Source of the DNA: Caldilineaceae bacterium | Lineage (GTDB): Bacteria > Chloroflexota > Anaerolineae > Caldilineales > Caldilineaceae | Direction: 5' to 3' | Length of the DNA: 57,830 bases | NCBI GenBank assembly: GCA_026708085.1 | Contig: JAPOVP010000029.1 | Coordinates: 1 to 57,830, forward strand | Part shown: positions 44,415-51,041 of the stretch, in pieces | How the letters are laid out: every line of letters starts with the position of its first letter | Numbering within the stretch: position 1 is the stretch's first letter | Notes under the pieces: generated by a model | Told to the model about the DNA's origin: nothing | Seen by the model: the letters and a program-made list of their open reading frames with translations, nothing else | Databases searched by the model: none | Position numbers and translations under genes: made by a program

Positions 44415-45515
44415 CTACACCGTGGTCAGGTCGAAGATGACTTTCATCATCCCCTCCGCCCCTTCGTCTATCAGCTTGTATGCCTGCGGAGCTTCCTCCA
44501 AAGCGAAGCGATGTGTGATCAGACCGCTGACATCGAGTTTGCCTGTGTGCAACAGCTTGATGATCACATTGTGCACGCGGATGATGTCCCAGCGGCGGTG
44601 GTAGAGTCCGCTGTCGGCGTTCTCGGGAGGAAGCCGGTAGCCGCCGCTGCGCGAATGGAGGATCTGCCCGGCACTGCGGCAGAACTCTTCTCCCAGATAG
44701 AGGTCATCGGCCGGACCGTCGTACATCCCCACGGCAATGACCTTCGGGAAAGGCGTCCCACAGTGCATGGCCAGCCCGATGCCGCCTGCCTGGCCGGAAC
44801 ACTCAAAACAGACGTCCGCGCCCGGCCCGCCCAGGATACGCTTCACGTCACGCCCGACGTCGCCGTGATTGGGGTTGAGGGCATGGTCGGCCCCCAGGCG
44901 TTTCGCCGTTTCCAGCCGTTCATCGAGAAGATCGATCGCGATGACCGGATCAGCGCCGGATAGCTTGCACAGCTGCATCGTCAGCAGCCCGACAACCCCC
45001 TGACCGACAACCACCGCGCTCTCGCCTATCCGAACCGGTCCCACGAGAACCGCGTCCAGAGCGACCGTGCCCAGACTCACGAAAATGTACTTCTCAAGAT
45101 CATCGTCAGGTGGCAGCGGATAGGGAAAAACGCTCACACCGACACCCTTGGTCGTCGCCCCGACCTTCGCCAGATCCAGGTTGAAGTTCTGGGTCTCCCG
45201 ATGATGCGCCGAGCCCATCACCACGTCGCCGGCAGCCAGCTCGCTCACCTCCGCACCGACCTCCACCACACGCGCGACATCCTCGTACCCATAGGTGAAG
45301 GGGTAACGCATCGAGCGCCCTTCAGTCACGAAGCCGTCCGCCTCCACGCTGCGCCCATGCCAGACCGCTTCGCCGCGAAAATGCGAGCGCTCAGTGCCGT
45401 GACTGATCCCGGAGTAAAGATTCGCGACCCTCACGTCCCTGGGGCCAAGCGGCGGGTCGGCATATTCGCCTATTTCCACCTGTCGGGGACCGGCAAACAG
45501 CACTTCCTTCGGCAT
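44415..45515 (-). CDS. MDR-family dehydrogenase without the zinc ligands
   Basis: A 366-residue MDR protein with Rossmann motif VVVGQGVVGLLTMQL, YGYEDVARVVEVG and IAIDLLDERLETAKRLGADHALNP. The catalytic Cys position reads YSGISHGTERSHF (Ser), and there is no structural four-Cys loop. This matches the BchC-like/zinc-free branch of MDR proteins, so the chemistry need not be classical alcohol oxidation. It is tightly coupled to the upstream SDR (6 bases) and 61 bases before the zinc-type MDR. The pair of one zinc-containing and one zinc-lacking MDR suggests two distinct redox steps. The substrate is unknown. Confidence 0.86.
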   Translation of the reverse strand: MPKEVLFAGPRQVEIGEYADPPLGPRDVRVANLYSGISHGTERSHFRGEAVWHGRSVEADGFVTEGRSMRYPFTYGYEDVARVVEVGAEVSELAAGDVVMGSAHHRETQNFNLDLAKVGATTKGVGVSVFPYPLPPDDDLEKYIFVSLGTVALDAVLVGPVRIGESAVVVGQGVVGLLTMQLCKLSGADPVIAIDLLDERLETAKRLGADHALNPNHGDVGRDVKRILGGPGADVCFECSGQAGGIGLAMHCGTPFPKVIAVGMYDGPADDLYLGEEFCRSAGQILHSRSGGYRLPPENADSGLYHRRWDIIRVHNVIIKLLHTGKLDVSGLITHRFALEEAPQAYKLIDEGAEGMMKVIFDLTTV

Positions 45516-45521
45516 AGGCAG

Positions 45522-46325
45522 TTAGGGAGCAAACCCGCACGTCAGTCCGCCGTCCACGAGCAGATTCACGCCGGTAATATACTTGGCCTCATCGGATGCC
45601 AGGAACAGTGCGGCATAGGCAACGTCCCAGGCATCCCCCATCTTTTTCATTGGGCACAGGTTGTCCCGCTGCCTGATCATCTCCTCGACCCCCTCATCAG
45701 AATACGCGTCCTGAAGGCCCTGGGTGATGAATGGCGTATTCATCAGACCCGGCAGAACACAGTTCGCCCGTATGCCCTTCTGCGCATACTGCATCGCTAT
45801 ATTCTGCGTCAGCTGGTTGATGGCGCCCTTGGAAGCGTTGTAGGAGATACTCGGATAGCCCGTGTAACGAATGGCGGCAATCGAAGAAATGTTGACGATA
45901 GCGCCGCCCCCTTGCTTCTCCATTTGCGGGATGCAGTACTTGCAGGTAAGAAACATCCCTTTCACATTGACGTCCAGCAGCCGGTCCCAGTTTTCCTCGC
46001 TGATCTCGACCGGCCCGCCCACCTCGATTATGCCGACGTTGTTGTGCAGAATGTCAATCCTGCCGTAGGTCTCGATACACGCCGCGGCCATCCACTCGAC
46101 TGCCTGAGAGTCGGTCACGTCGGCCTCAAAGGCAGTACACTCTCCCCCTTCCTGCTCAATGATGCCCTTCGTCTCACTGGCGGCATCCGGGTTATAGTCG
46201 ACGAGAAAGACCTCCGCCCCTTCACGGGCATAAAGAACCGCCGCCGCCTTTCCGTTTCCCCATCCGGGACCCACCGAACCGGCCCCTGTGACAATGGCAA
46301 CCTTTCCCTTAACGCGATCTGTCAT
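45522..46325 (-). CDS. Classical SDR oxidoreductase
   Basis: A 267-residue classical short-chain dehydrogenase. The cofactor motif is TGAGSVGPGWGNG (longer than the usual TGxxxGIG, with extra residues), NNVG, catalytic Ser in NISSIAAI, and YNASKG (Tyr/Lys). The acidic residue after strand 2 (VDYNPD) favours NAD. It ends LLVDGG, a standard SDR C-terminal motif. It follows the sugar-type permease by 188 bases and is 6 bases before the zinc-free MDR. The cofactor-loop variant TGAGSVGPGWG is seen in SDRs of sugar and hydroxy-acid catabolism, so a step after sugar uptake is plausible. Confidence 0.9.
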   Translation of the reverse strand: MTDRVKGKVAIVTGAGSVGPGWGNGKAAAVLYAREGAEVFLVDYNPDAASETKGIIEQEGGECTAFEADVTDSQAVEWMAAACIETYGRIDILHNNVGIIEVGGPVEISEENWDRLLDVNVKGMFLTCKYCIPQMEKQGGGAIVNISSIAAIRYTGYPSISYNASKGAINQLTQNIAMQYAQKGIRANCVLPGLMNTPFITQGLQDAYSDEGVEEMIRQRDNLCPMKKMGDAWDVAYAALFLASDEAKYITGVNLLVDGGLTCGFAP

Positions 46326-46513
46326 TAGAACCTCGAATTCTCTATAAGCGGTCTACTTGGATTCCAATACGAAAGACGCAGCATCTTCAGGATAAACGAA
46401 ATCGCCTCCGCACGCACGTACCTCGCGTGCATGCCATCGCCAAGAGGGCGCGCACTTCAGACCTCTGGTACTCTAGGAGATTGGTTGAATAGGGTCTTTG
46501 TATTTCATGGACG

Positions 46514-47368
46514 CTACTTCACAGCCCCAAAGGTCAGACCTCGTGTGATATAGCGCTCCAACAACAGACCAGCGACCGCAACCGGCAGGATACTGAAAAT
46601 CGCAATTACAGCCATGTTCCAGTATTCGGTGCCAGCCTGGATACTGGTCTGCAGGGTAAGATAGAGAGGAAGGGTAACGGCCTTGTTGAACATGAAGGTC
46701 AGGGCAAACAGAAATTCGTTCCATGAGCCGATCATCACCAGGACAAATGCGGTGACAAATCCGGGCGCTGACAGAGGAATCGCAATCCGAAACAGAACAC
46801 CTAAGCGGTTACAGCCGTCTATGAGCGCGCTCTCTTCGATTTCAACCGGCAGCGAGCGGAAGAAATCGCGCATCATCCATACCACAAATGGGATGCTGAA
46901 CGCGCAGTAGACCAGGACCAAACCCTCTCGAGTGTCCAGCAGGCGCAAAGTGCGAAACAGGATCAGAAATGGAATGAGAAGCACGGCCGGCGGAAACATG
47001 CGCTGGATGAGAAATCCGAAGGCGATGCGGTCATTGTTCAACGGACCGGCCCGGAAGGGAAATCGCGCCAGGGCATATCCGCCTGCGCCCCCGATCACCG
47101 TCGAAATTGTTGCCGTGGCCAGGGCTACGACAACGCTGTTTACAAATGGGCGGCTATTTGCCAACCCCTGAATCACGAAGACATCATAAAATGCCAGCAA
47201 ACTCGGTTGAAAGTCTACCCAAGGGAAATACGTTGCGCCCCGGTTAATGGCCTCCGGCCGCTTGAAAGCCGTGATGAACAGCCAGTAGGTTGGTATTCCC
47301 ACCACAAAGGTCCATCCCACCAGAATGACATATGCAATAATGCGTCCCAGACGACGCTCTCCCGCCAT
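46514..47368 (-). CDS. Carbohydrate ABC transporter permease (MalG/UgpE type)
   Basis: A 284-residue inner-membrane permease. TM1 is IIAYVILVGWTFVVGIPTYWLF, the periplasmic loop TAFKRPEAINRGATYFP is typical of the family, and the EAA loop reads EESALIDGCNRLGVLFRIAIP. The ATG at 47368 has GGGAGG upstream and overlaps nothing; a longer frame running into the upstream gene is a shadow. It lies 14 bases after the MalF-type permease gene. No ATPase gene is seen; sugar importers of this type commonly share an MsmK-like ATPase encoded elsewhere. Confidence 0.92.
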   Translation of the reverse strand: MAGERRLGRIIAYVILVGWTFVVGIPTYWLFITAFKRPEAINRGATYFPWVDFQPSLLAFYDVFVIQGLANSRPFVNSVVVALATATISTVIGGAGGYALARFPFRAGPLNNDRIAFGFLIQRMFPPAVLLIPFLILFRTLRLLDTREGLVLVYCAFSIPFVVWMMRDFFRSLPVEIEESALIDGCNRLGVLFRIAIPLSAPGFVTAFVLVMIGSWNEFLFALTFMFNKAVTLPLYLTLQTSIQAGTEYWNMAVIAIFSILPVAVAGLLLERYITRGLTFGAVK

Positions 47369-47382
47369 TTGTGCAGCCCTCC

Positions 47383-48333
47383 CTAATATGAAATCCTCAC
47401 CCACTTGCGCGTAAGGTAAAGAACCAGCGCCGTAAATACTGCCATCATGATTAACAGGAGATAGGAGGCTGCCGAGCCAAAGGCAATATCCCCTCCCTTC
47501 ACTCCGGTCCGGTAGACGGTCAGAGTAACTGATTCGGTCGCCTGACCAGGGCCTCCGCCGGTTAGCGCATAGATGATGTCCACGACTTTGAATGCGTCCA
47601 GCCCCCGAATCAGAACAGCCGTGAGGGCGACAGGCCCCAAAAGCGGCAAGGAGATGTAACGGAAGCGCTGAATGGCAGTGGCCCCATCGACGACGGCGGC
47701 CTCGAATGGCTCTTGCGGCAGAGACTGAAGCCCGGCAAGAAACATCAGAATCATAAATGCCGTATGTTGCCATACATCCACCAACACAATGGTGATCTTT
47801 GCCATCGAGGGATTGCTTAGCCACATGATCCTTGGAAAACCAAGAGCCATGATAACGTCATTGATAGGGCCAATGTCCTCCTGTAACATCAGTCTCCCAA
47901 TCAAGAATACGACGGCGATAGGATTGAACATCAACGGCATCAGAAAAAAGACTCGAAAAAAGGTTCGACCGACCGTGGCCGCATTCAGCGCAAGGGCCAC
48001 CATCATGCCCAGCAAGAACTGCAGAGGCAAGGCCAGACCGACAAAAAAGATCGTGTTCCAGGTCGTTGTATGGATGTAGCTGCTTGTCAATACCGACGAC
48101 CACATCTGAAATCCAATGAAGTTGATCGGCGCCCCCAGGTTGAACAGATGCCAGTCCGTAAATGAAGCCGCGAACGTAAACATGAATGGGAAAATCAACA
48201 GTGCTACGACCGCAATGGTAGCAGGCAAGATTAGGATCCACTTGAAGACAACGTCGGAAATGCCCTGGTTCACCCGCTCTTTCTGCGCTGGGGCCGCGGC
48301 ATCCTTAGCAGTTGCATTTCGCTGCATTTTCAT
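47383..48333 (-). CDS. Carbohydrate ABC transporter permease (MalF/UgpA type)
   Basis: A 316-residue permease with an N-terminal cytoplasmic tail (~25 residues) and TM1 (FKWILILPATIAVVALLIFPF). A family-typical DWHLFNL loop follows, and the EAA coupling loop reads PFEAAVVDGATAIQRFRYISLPLLGP. Start codons at 48342 (TTG), 48333 (ATG) and 48327 (ATG) are all in frame; the ATG at 48333 is a compromise, with only weak ribosome-site support. It is 57 bases after the SBP gene and partners the permease at 46514. Confidence 0.9.
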   Translation of the reverse strand: MKMQRNATAKDAAAPAQKERVNQGISDVVFKWILILPATIAVVALLIFPFMFTFAASFTDWHLFNLGAPINFIGFQMWSSVLTSSYIHTTTWNTIFFVGLALPLQFLLGMMVALALNAATVGRTFFRVFFLMPLMFNPIAVVFLIGRLMLQEDIGPINDVIMALGFPRIMWLSNPSMAKITIVLVDVWQHTAFMILMFLAGLQSLPQEPFEAAVVDGATAIQRFRYISLPLLGPVALTAVLIRGLDAFKVVDIIYALTGGGPGQATESVTLTVYRTGVKGGDIAFGSAASYLLLIMMAVFTALVLYLTRKWVRISY

Positions 48334-48390
48334 TCTTTCCAAAGGGAGGAGTGGAGATGGCGGCTGAGCGCCGCCATCTCCTCAGAATTG

Positions 48391-49905
48391 TCAGTCCAGC
48401 CCAAGGTGGGTCCTGTAGTTGTCTCGCTGCTTTTCGCGCCCACCCAGGCGCCCGGTGATGGCGTCCCATGCCTCGGCCGCTTCGTCCAGAGAAGCTTCCG
48501 GACTGGCCTCTCCTGCCAGCGCCTTGGATACGGCTAACTCCAAAGCATCCCGATACTGGGTCCAGCCCGGCATCCGAAGATTCAAAACAAGGTTGGGATG
48601 CGTCATTGTTTCGTTGAGTGCGCGCAGATAGGTTGTGGCGCTGCGCTCGGTAAAGCCGGCGATTTCGACCCAGGGAGTGGTGTCAGCTATATCACTGATT
48701 CGGATAGGATTCTTGTAGCCCTCAAAGGCAAATCTGTTGCCCATATCCTTTTTCGTGAAATGCTTTGCCAGCGCCCAGGCAGCATCCACGTTCTCAGCGC
48801 CTTTGGCAATTGATATCTCCCAGCCGCCAAAGGCCAGCGACGGCGCAAAGCTGATCTCAGACCGGTTTTCCCACTGACCCGAACCGGCATTATAGACCTC
48901 GTATGACCCCGGCAAAACGGAGAAGGAGGCTTTGCCTTTTGCGAGAGAGCCCTCCCGGTGCATAACGACACCGTCCCAGCCAACGTTCATTGCCACACGC
49001 ATGGCCTGAGACGCTTCAATTACATCTCCCCAGCCCATCGAAATCATGCCGGGGGGGCCGAACTGCATCTCATCTTTCCACTCGGTGAGACCGCGTACGA
49101 ATGCCGGGCTGTTGATACGCGGGGCCCCTGTCTCGACGTCAAAGAAGTATCCCGGGTCGTCCGGATGTTTCCCATAGGCTGTACACCGCGATGCAAAGCC
49201 CCAGAAAGCTGTGTCACCGCGTTTCATCATATGCGCAAAGCCGTAGTTGGGATCGCCGTCGCCGTTCCAGTCCCAGCCGGTAAAGAATTCGGCGTAGTCG
49301 CGATGCTCCTCCCAGGTCTGTGGCCCTCGATCCGCGTTCAGGTCATAGCCGTACTCGGAACTGAAATTCGCCTGATTGTCCGCATCGTCCATCAACGAAT
49401 GCAGGAACATCATGTGATGGGTATCGCCGTCGTGAGGCATTCCGTAGATGACGCCGCCCCAGGCCAGCACCTTCTCTCTGTAGACCGGCAATACGTCGTC
49501 CCATGCCATTTCCGGATCGCTGAGAAGATAGTCCGGCACAGGAAGGGCCAGTCCGTTCCCCCATACGTCGGCCGCCGCATTGTTGGGTATGGCCAGGAGA
49601 TCGGCGAAATAGGTGTTGGTGGCCACCGCCTGCATCAGCTTGTCGGTGATCTCCTGTTGCTGGAAGGCAGCTACGCTTAACTCCATTCCCGTTTCTTCAA
49701 GAAATGCTTCGTATAACGGCTTCGTGTTCTCCCACATCCAGGGCATCCCGGCCGCGGAAACCGTCTGCCCTTCAAACGGTCTGCTCGGCGGCGCAGAACC
49801 GGATTCCACCGGCGCAACCGGCGCCTGGCATGCGGCCAGCATCGTAACCCCGAATGCGGTGCCGGACCAGCGCAGGAACTCTCTCCGGCTTACTCGTGCG
49901 GACAT
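48391..49905 (-). CDS. Carbohydrate ABC transporter substrate-binding protein (family 1), Tat lipoprotein
   Basis: A 504-residue SBP. The N-terminus has the twin-arginine motif SRREFLRW and a lipobox MLAAC (Cys26), so it should be exported folded and lipid-anchored. Family-1 features follow: TKPLYEAFLEETGMELS, PNNAAADVWGNGLALPVPD, WALAKHFTKKDMGNRFAFEG and a C-terminal helical end. The second ATG (49905) is chosen because AGGAGG abuts the first ATG and is correctly spaced for the second. It heads an operon SBP, MalF, MalG, SDR, MDR, MDR, BKACE. Its promoter with a palindromic operator candidate lies about 260 bases upstream. The ligand is likely a carbohydrate or polyol. Confidence 0.92.
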   Translation of the reverse strand: MSARVSRREFLRWSGTAFGVTMLAACQAPVAPVESGSAPPSRPFEGQTVSAAGMPWMWENTKPLYEAFLEETGMELSVAAFQQQEITDKLMQAVATNTYFADLLAIPNNAAADVWGNGLALPVPDYLLSDPEMAWDDVLPVYREKVLAWGGVIYGMPHDGDTHHMMFLHSLMDDADNQANFSSEYGYDLNADRGPQTWEEHRDYAEFFTGWDWNGDGDPNYGFAHMMKRGDTAFWGFASRCTAYGKHPDDPGYFFDVETGAPRINSPAFVRGLTEWKDEMQFGPPGMISMGWGDVIEASQAMRVAMNVGWDGVVMHREGSLAKGKASFSVLPGSYEVYNAGSGQWENRSEISFAPSLAFGGWEISIAKGAENVDAAWALAKHFTKKDMGNRFAFEGYKNPIRISDIADTTPWVEIAGFTERSATTYLRALNETMTHPNLVLNLRMPGWTQYRDALELAVSKALAGEASPEASLDEAAEAWDAITGRLGGREKQRDNYRTHLGLD

Positions 49906-50162
49906 TTTCATCCTCCTTTTGAGAAAGCGAATATTTCAACCGAAGGCAAGGAAGTCGACATCAGCGAGTGGAAGACGATGAACTGCTTCTTTGGCACAGA
50001 CCAGACTGCTAGAGAGTTGACTGGCTAACTCGGACTCTCTCCTCGTGACTACAGGAAGAGAAAACTCTCGCTATGCATCGAAAAAGCATCACCCCCTCTG
50101 GGAAAAAAGATAGCAAGCATCAACCGCGGCCCGCGCTAAACAGAATACCGGTGCGTTGCCAA

Positions 50163-50191
50163 AATCTAACATAGTTAGACCGTCAGGTCAA
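50163..50191 (-). promoter_or_regulatory. Promoter with palindromic operator candidate for the sugar importer/BKACE operon
   Basis: On the - strand: TTGACC (50186-50191, 5/6) and TAGATT (50163-50168, 4/6), 17 bases apart. A perfect 15-base palindrome TCTAACATAGTTAGA (50165-50179, + strand) overlaps the -10 box and spacer. The 5' leader to 49905 would be about 250 bases. In the rest of the 678-base gap only small ORFs are seen. Confidence 0.6.
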
Positions 50192-50212
50192 TCTTATTTT
50201 TTTGACAAGAAG

Positions 50213-50323
50213 ATGTCGGATGTGCTCACTTCGGCGAGGCTGGAGTTCGGCCGCTTCATGCCACGGAAGCTGATGGAGCGCACAGATGTATTGGTGTTAA
50301 GGCTGACTGAGGAGATGAGTTGA
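50213..50323 (+). CDS. Possible 36-residue small ORF, unrecognised
   Basis: An ATG frame encoding a 36-residue peptide rich in Leu, Arg and Glu (RFMPRKLMERTDVLVLRLTEE), divergent from the sugar-importer operon and just past its promoter. No ribosome site better than GAAG. It may be a leader peptide, a gene remnant or chance. I do not recognise it. Confidence 0.2.
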   Translation: MSDVLTSARLEFGRFMPRKLMERTDVLVLRLTEEMS

Positions 50324-50447
50324 AACACCCATAGTTCGCGTCCCGGAAAGCAGTCTCAAGTTTCGGCGTAACGGGGTCTCCGAGCTGCTTGGGATCGAGT
50401 GTTGCTTCACTGGGCTTTATCCGCTTCTGGCAAACTGTTCCATTCTC

Positions 50448-50579
50448 TCAATCCTCCCCCTTAATCTTAGCCAGCGCCTCCCGCGCCACACTCGCCCACG
50501 ATTCCGGCAAGTTCTCACTTAGCCACCGGATCCGCTTCTCAGCCCTCCGTTCCTTGAACTCACCAAGCTGCCGCACCAC
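50448..50579 (-). CDS. Small coding-like ORF after the Cys-rich gene, possibly frameshifted tail
   Basis: A 43-residue frame from GTG at 50579: charged, helix-like (QLGEFKERRAEKRIRWLSEN, then LPESWASVAREALAKIK). It starts 5 bases after the stop of the Cys-rich gene. The open frame extends back to 50636 without an ATG, overlapping the last codons of that gene. Composition and codon use look coding, unlike the opposite strand. It is either a translationally coupled small protein or a downstream domain separated by a frameshift. The function is unrecognised. Confidence 0.4.
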   Translation of the reverse strand: MVRQLGEFKERRAEKRIRWLSENLPESWASVAREALAKIKGED

Positions 50580-50583
50580 GACC

Positions 50584-50949
50584 TCAGCCAGGCCGGGCCG
50601 GATAACGGTCCGCAGCCATGTGCGTAGGTAACCTGTTCAGAATCTCAAGCAGGTGCTGGCGTACCTCCTCCGTATCGGGCGACGGAATCCACACCTCGCG
50701 CCCATATCCCATTCCCGAACTGTCTCCTTCGCCTGCTCGCATGATCGGGCCGATCGGAATCGGATCCCGCTGCGGCCTCCTGTGCGGATGATTGGCGCAG
50801 TACGTCCAGAAGGGATTTTCGATCCGAACATCCCTGATCTCGCAGTAGGCTTCCACATCCGTGTCGCCAGCCCTGTTGTATCCCCTTTTACCCCGATTCC
50901 TGCGGTTAAACCAGCAGGTCCCACAGCAGTCTGAACCCCCATTGGGCAT
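50584..50949 (-). CDS. Small Cys/His-rich conserved-looking protein (CCGTCWFN type)
   Basis: A 121-residue protein starting MPNGGSDCCGTCWFNRR. Four or more Cys in the pattern CCGTC..YCEIRDVRIENPFWTYC (in parts: DCCGTCWFN, AYCEIRD, FWTYCANHPHR) suggest a zinc-ribbon or other metal site in the first 60 residues. PHRRPQRDPIPIGPI follows, then an acidic tail with EEVRQHLLEILNRLP. I believe similar short proteins occur in Chloroflexota and Cyanobacteria but cannot name a function. The start at 50949 is preferred to one 27 bases upstream because of GAGGGG spacing and because the MPNGG start looks family-like. It follows a strong terminator, so it has its own expression. Confidence 0.7.
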   Translation of the reverse strand: MPNGGSDCCGTCWFNRRNRGKRGYNRAGDTDVEAYCEIRDVRIENPFWTYCANHPHRRPQRDPIPIGPIMRAGEGDSSGMGYGREVWIPSPDTEEVRQHLLEILNRLPTHMAADRYPARPG

Positions 50950-50974
50950 GGTGAGAATCCCCTCTGTGAAGTAC

Positions 50975-51007
50975 AAAAAGGGCGAGAGCAGATTTCCGCT
51001 CTCGCCC
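50975..51007 (-). terminator. Strong rho-independent terminator after the repeat lipoprotein
   Basis: A perfect 10-bp stem GGGCGAGAGC (50980-50989) pairs with GCTCTCGCCC (50998-51007) across an 8-base loop. On the - strand TTTTT (50979-50975) follows. It lies 35 bases past the stop codon of the gene ending at 51042. Confidence 0.92.
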
Positions 51008-51041
51008 CTATTCGAATCAAATGCAGCTAAGGCAGGGAAGA

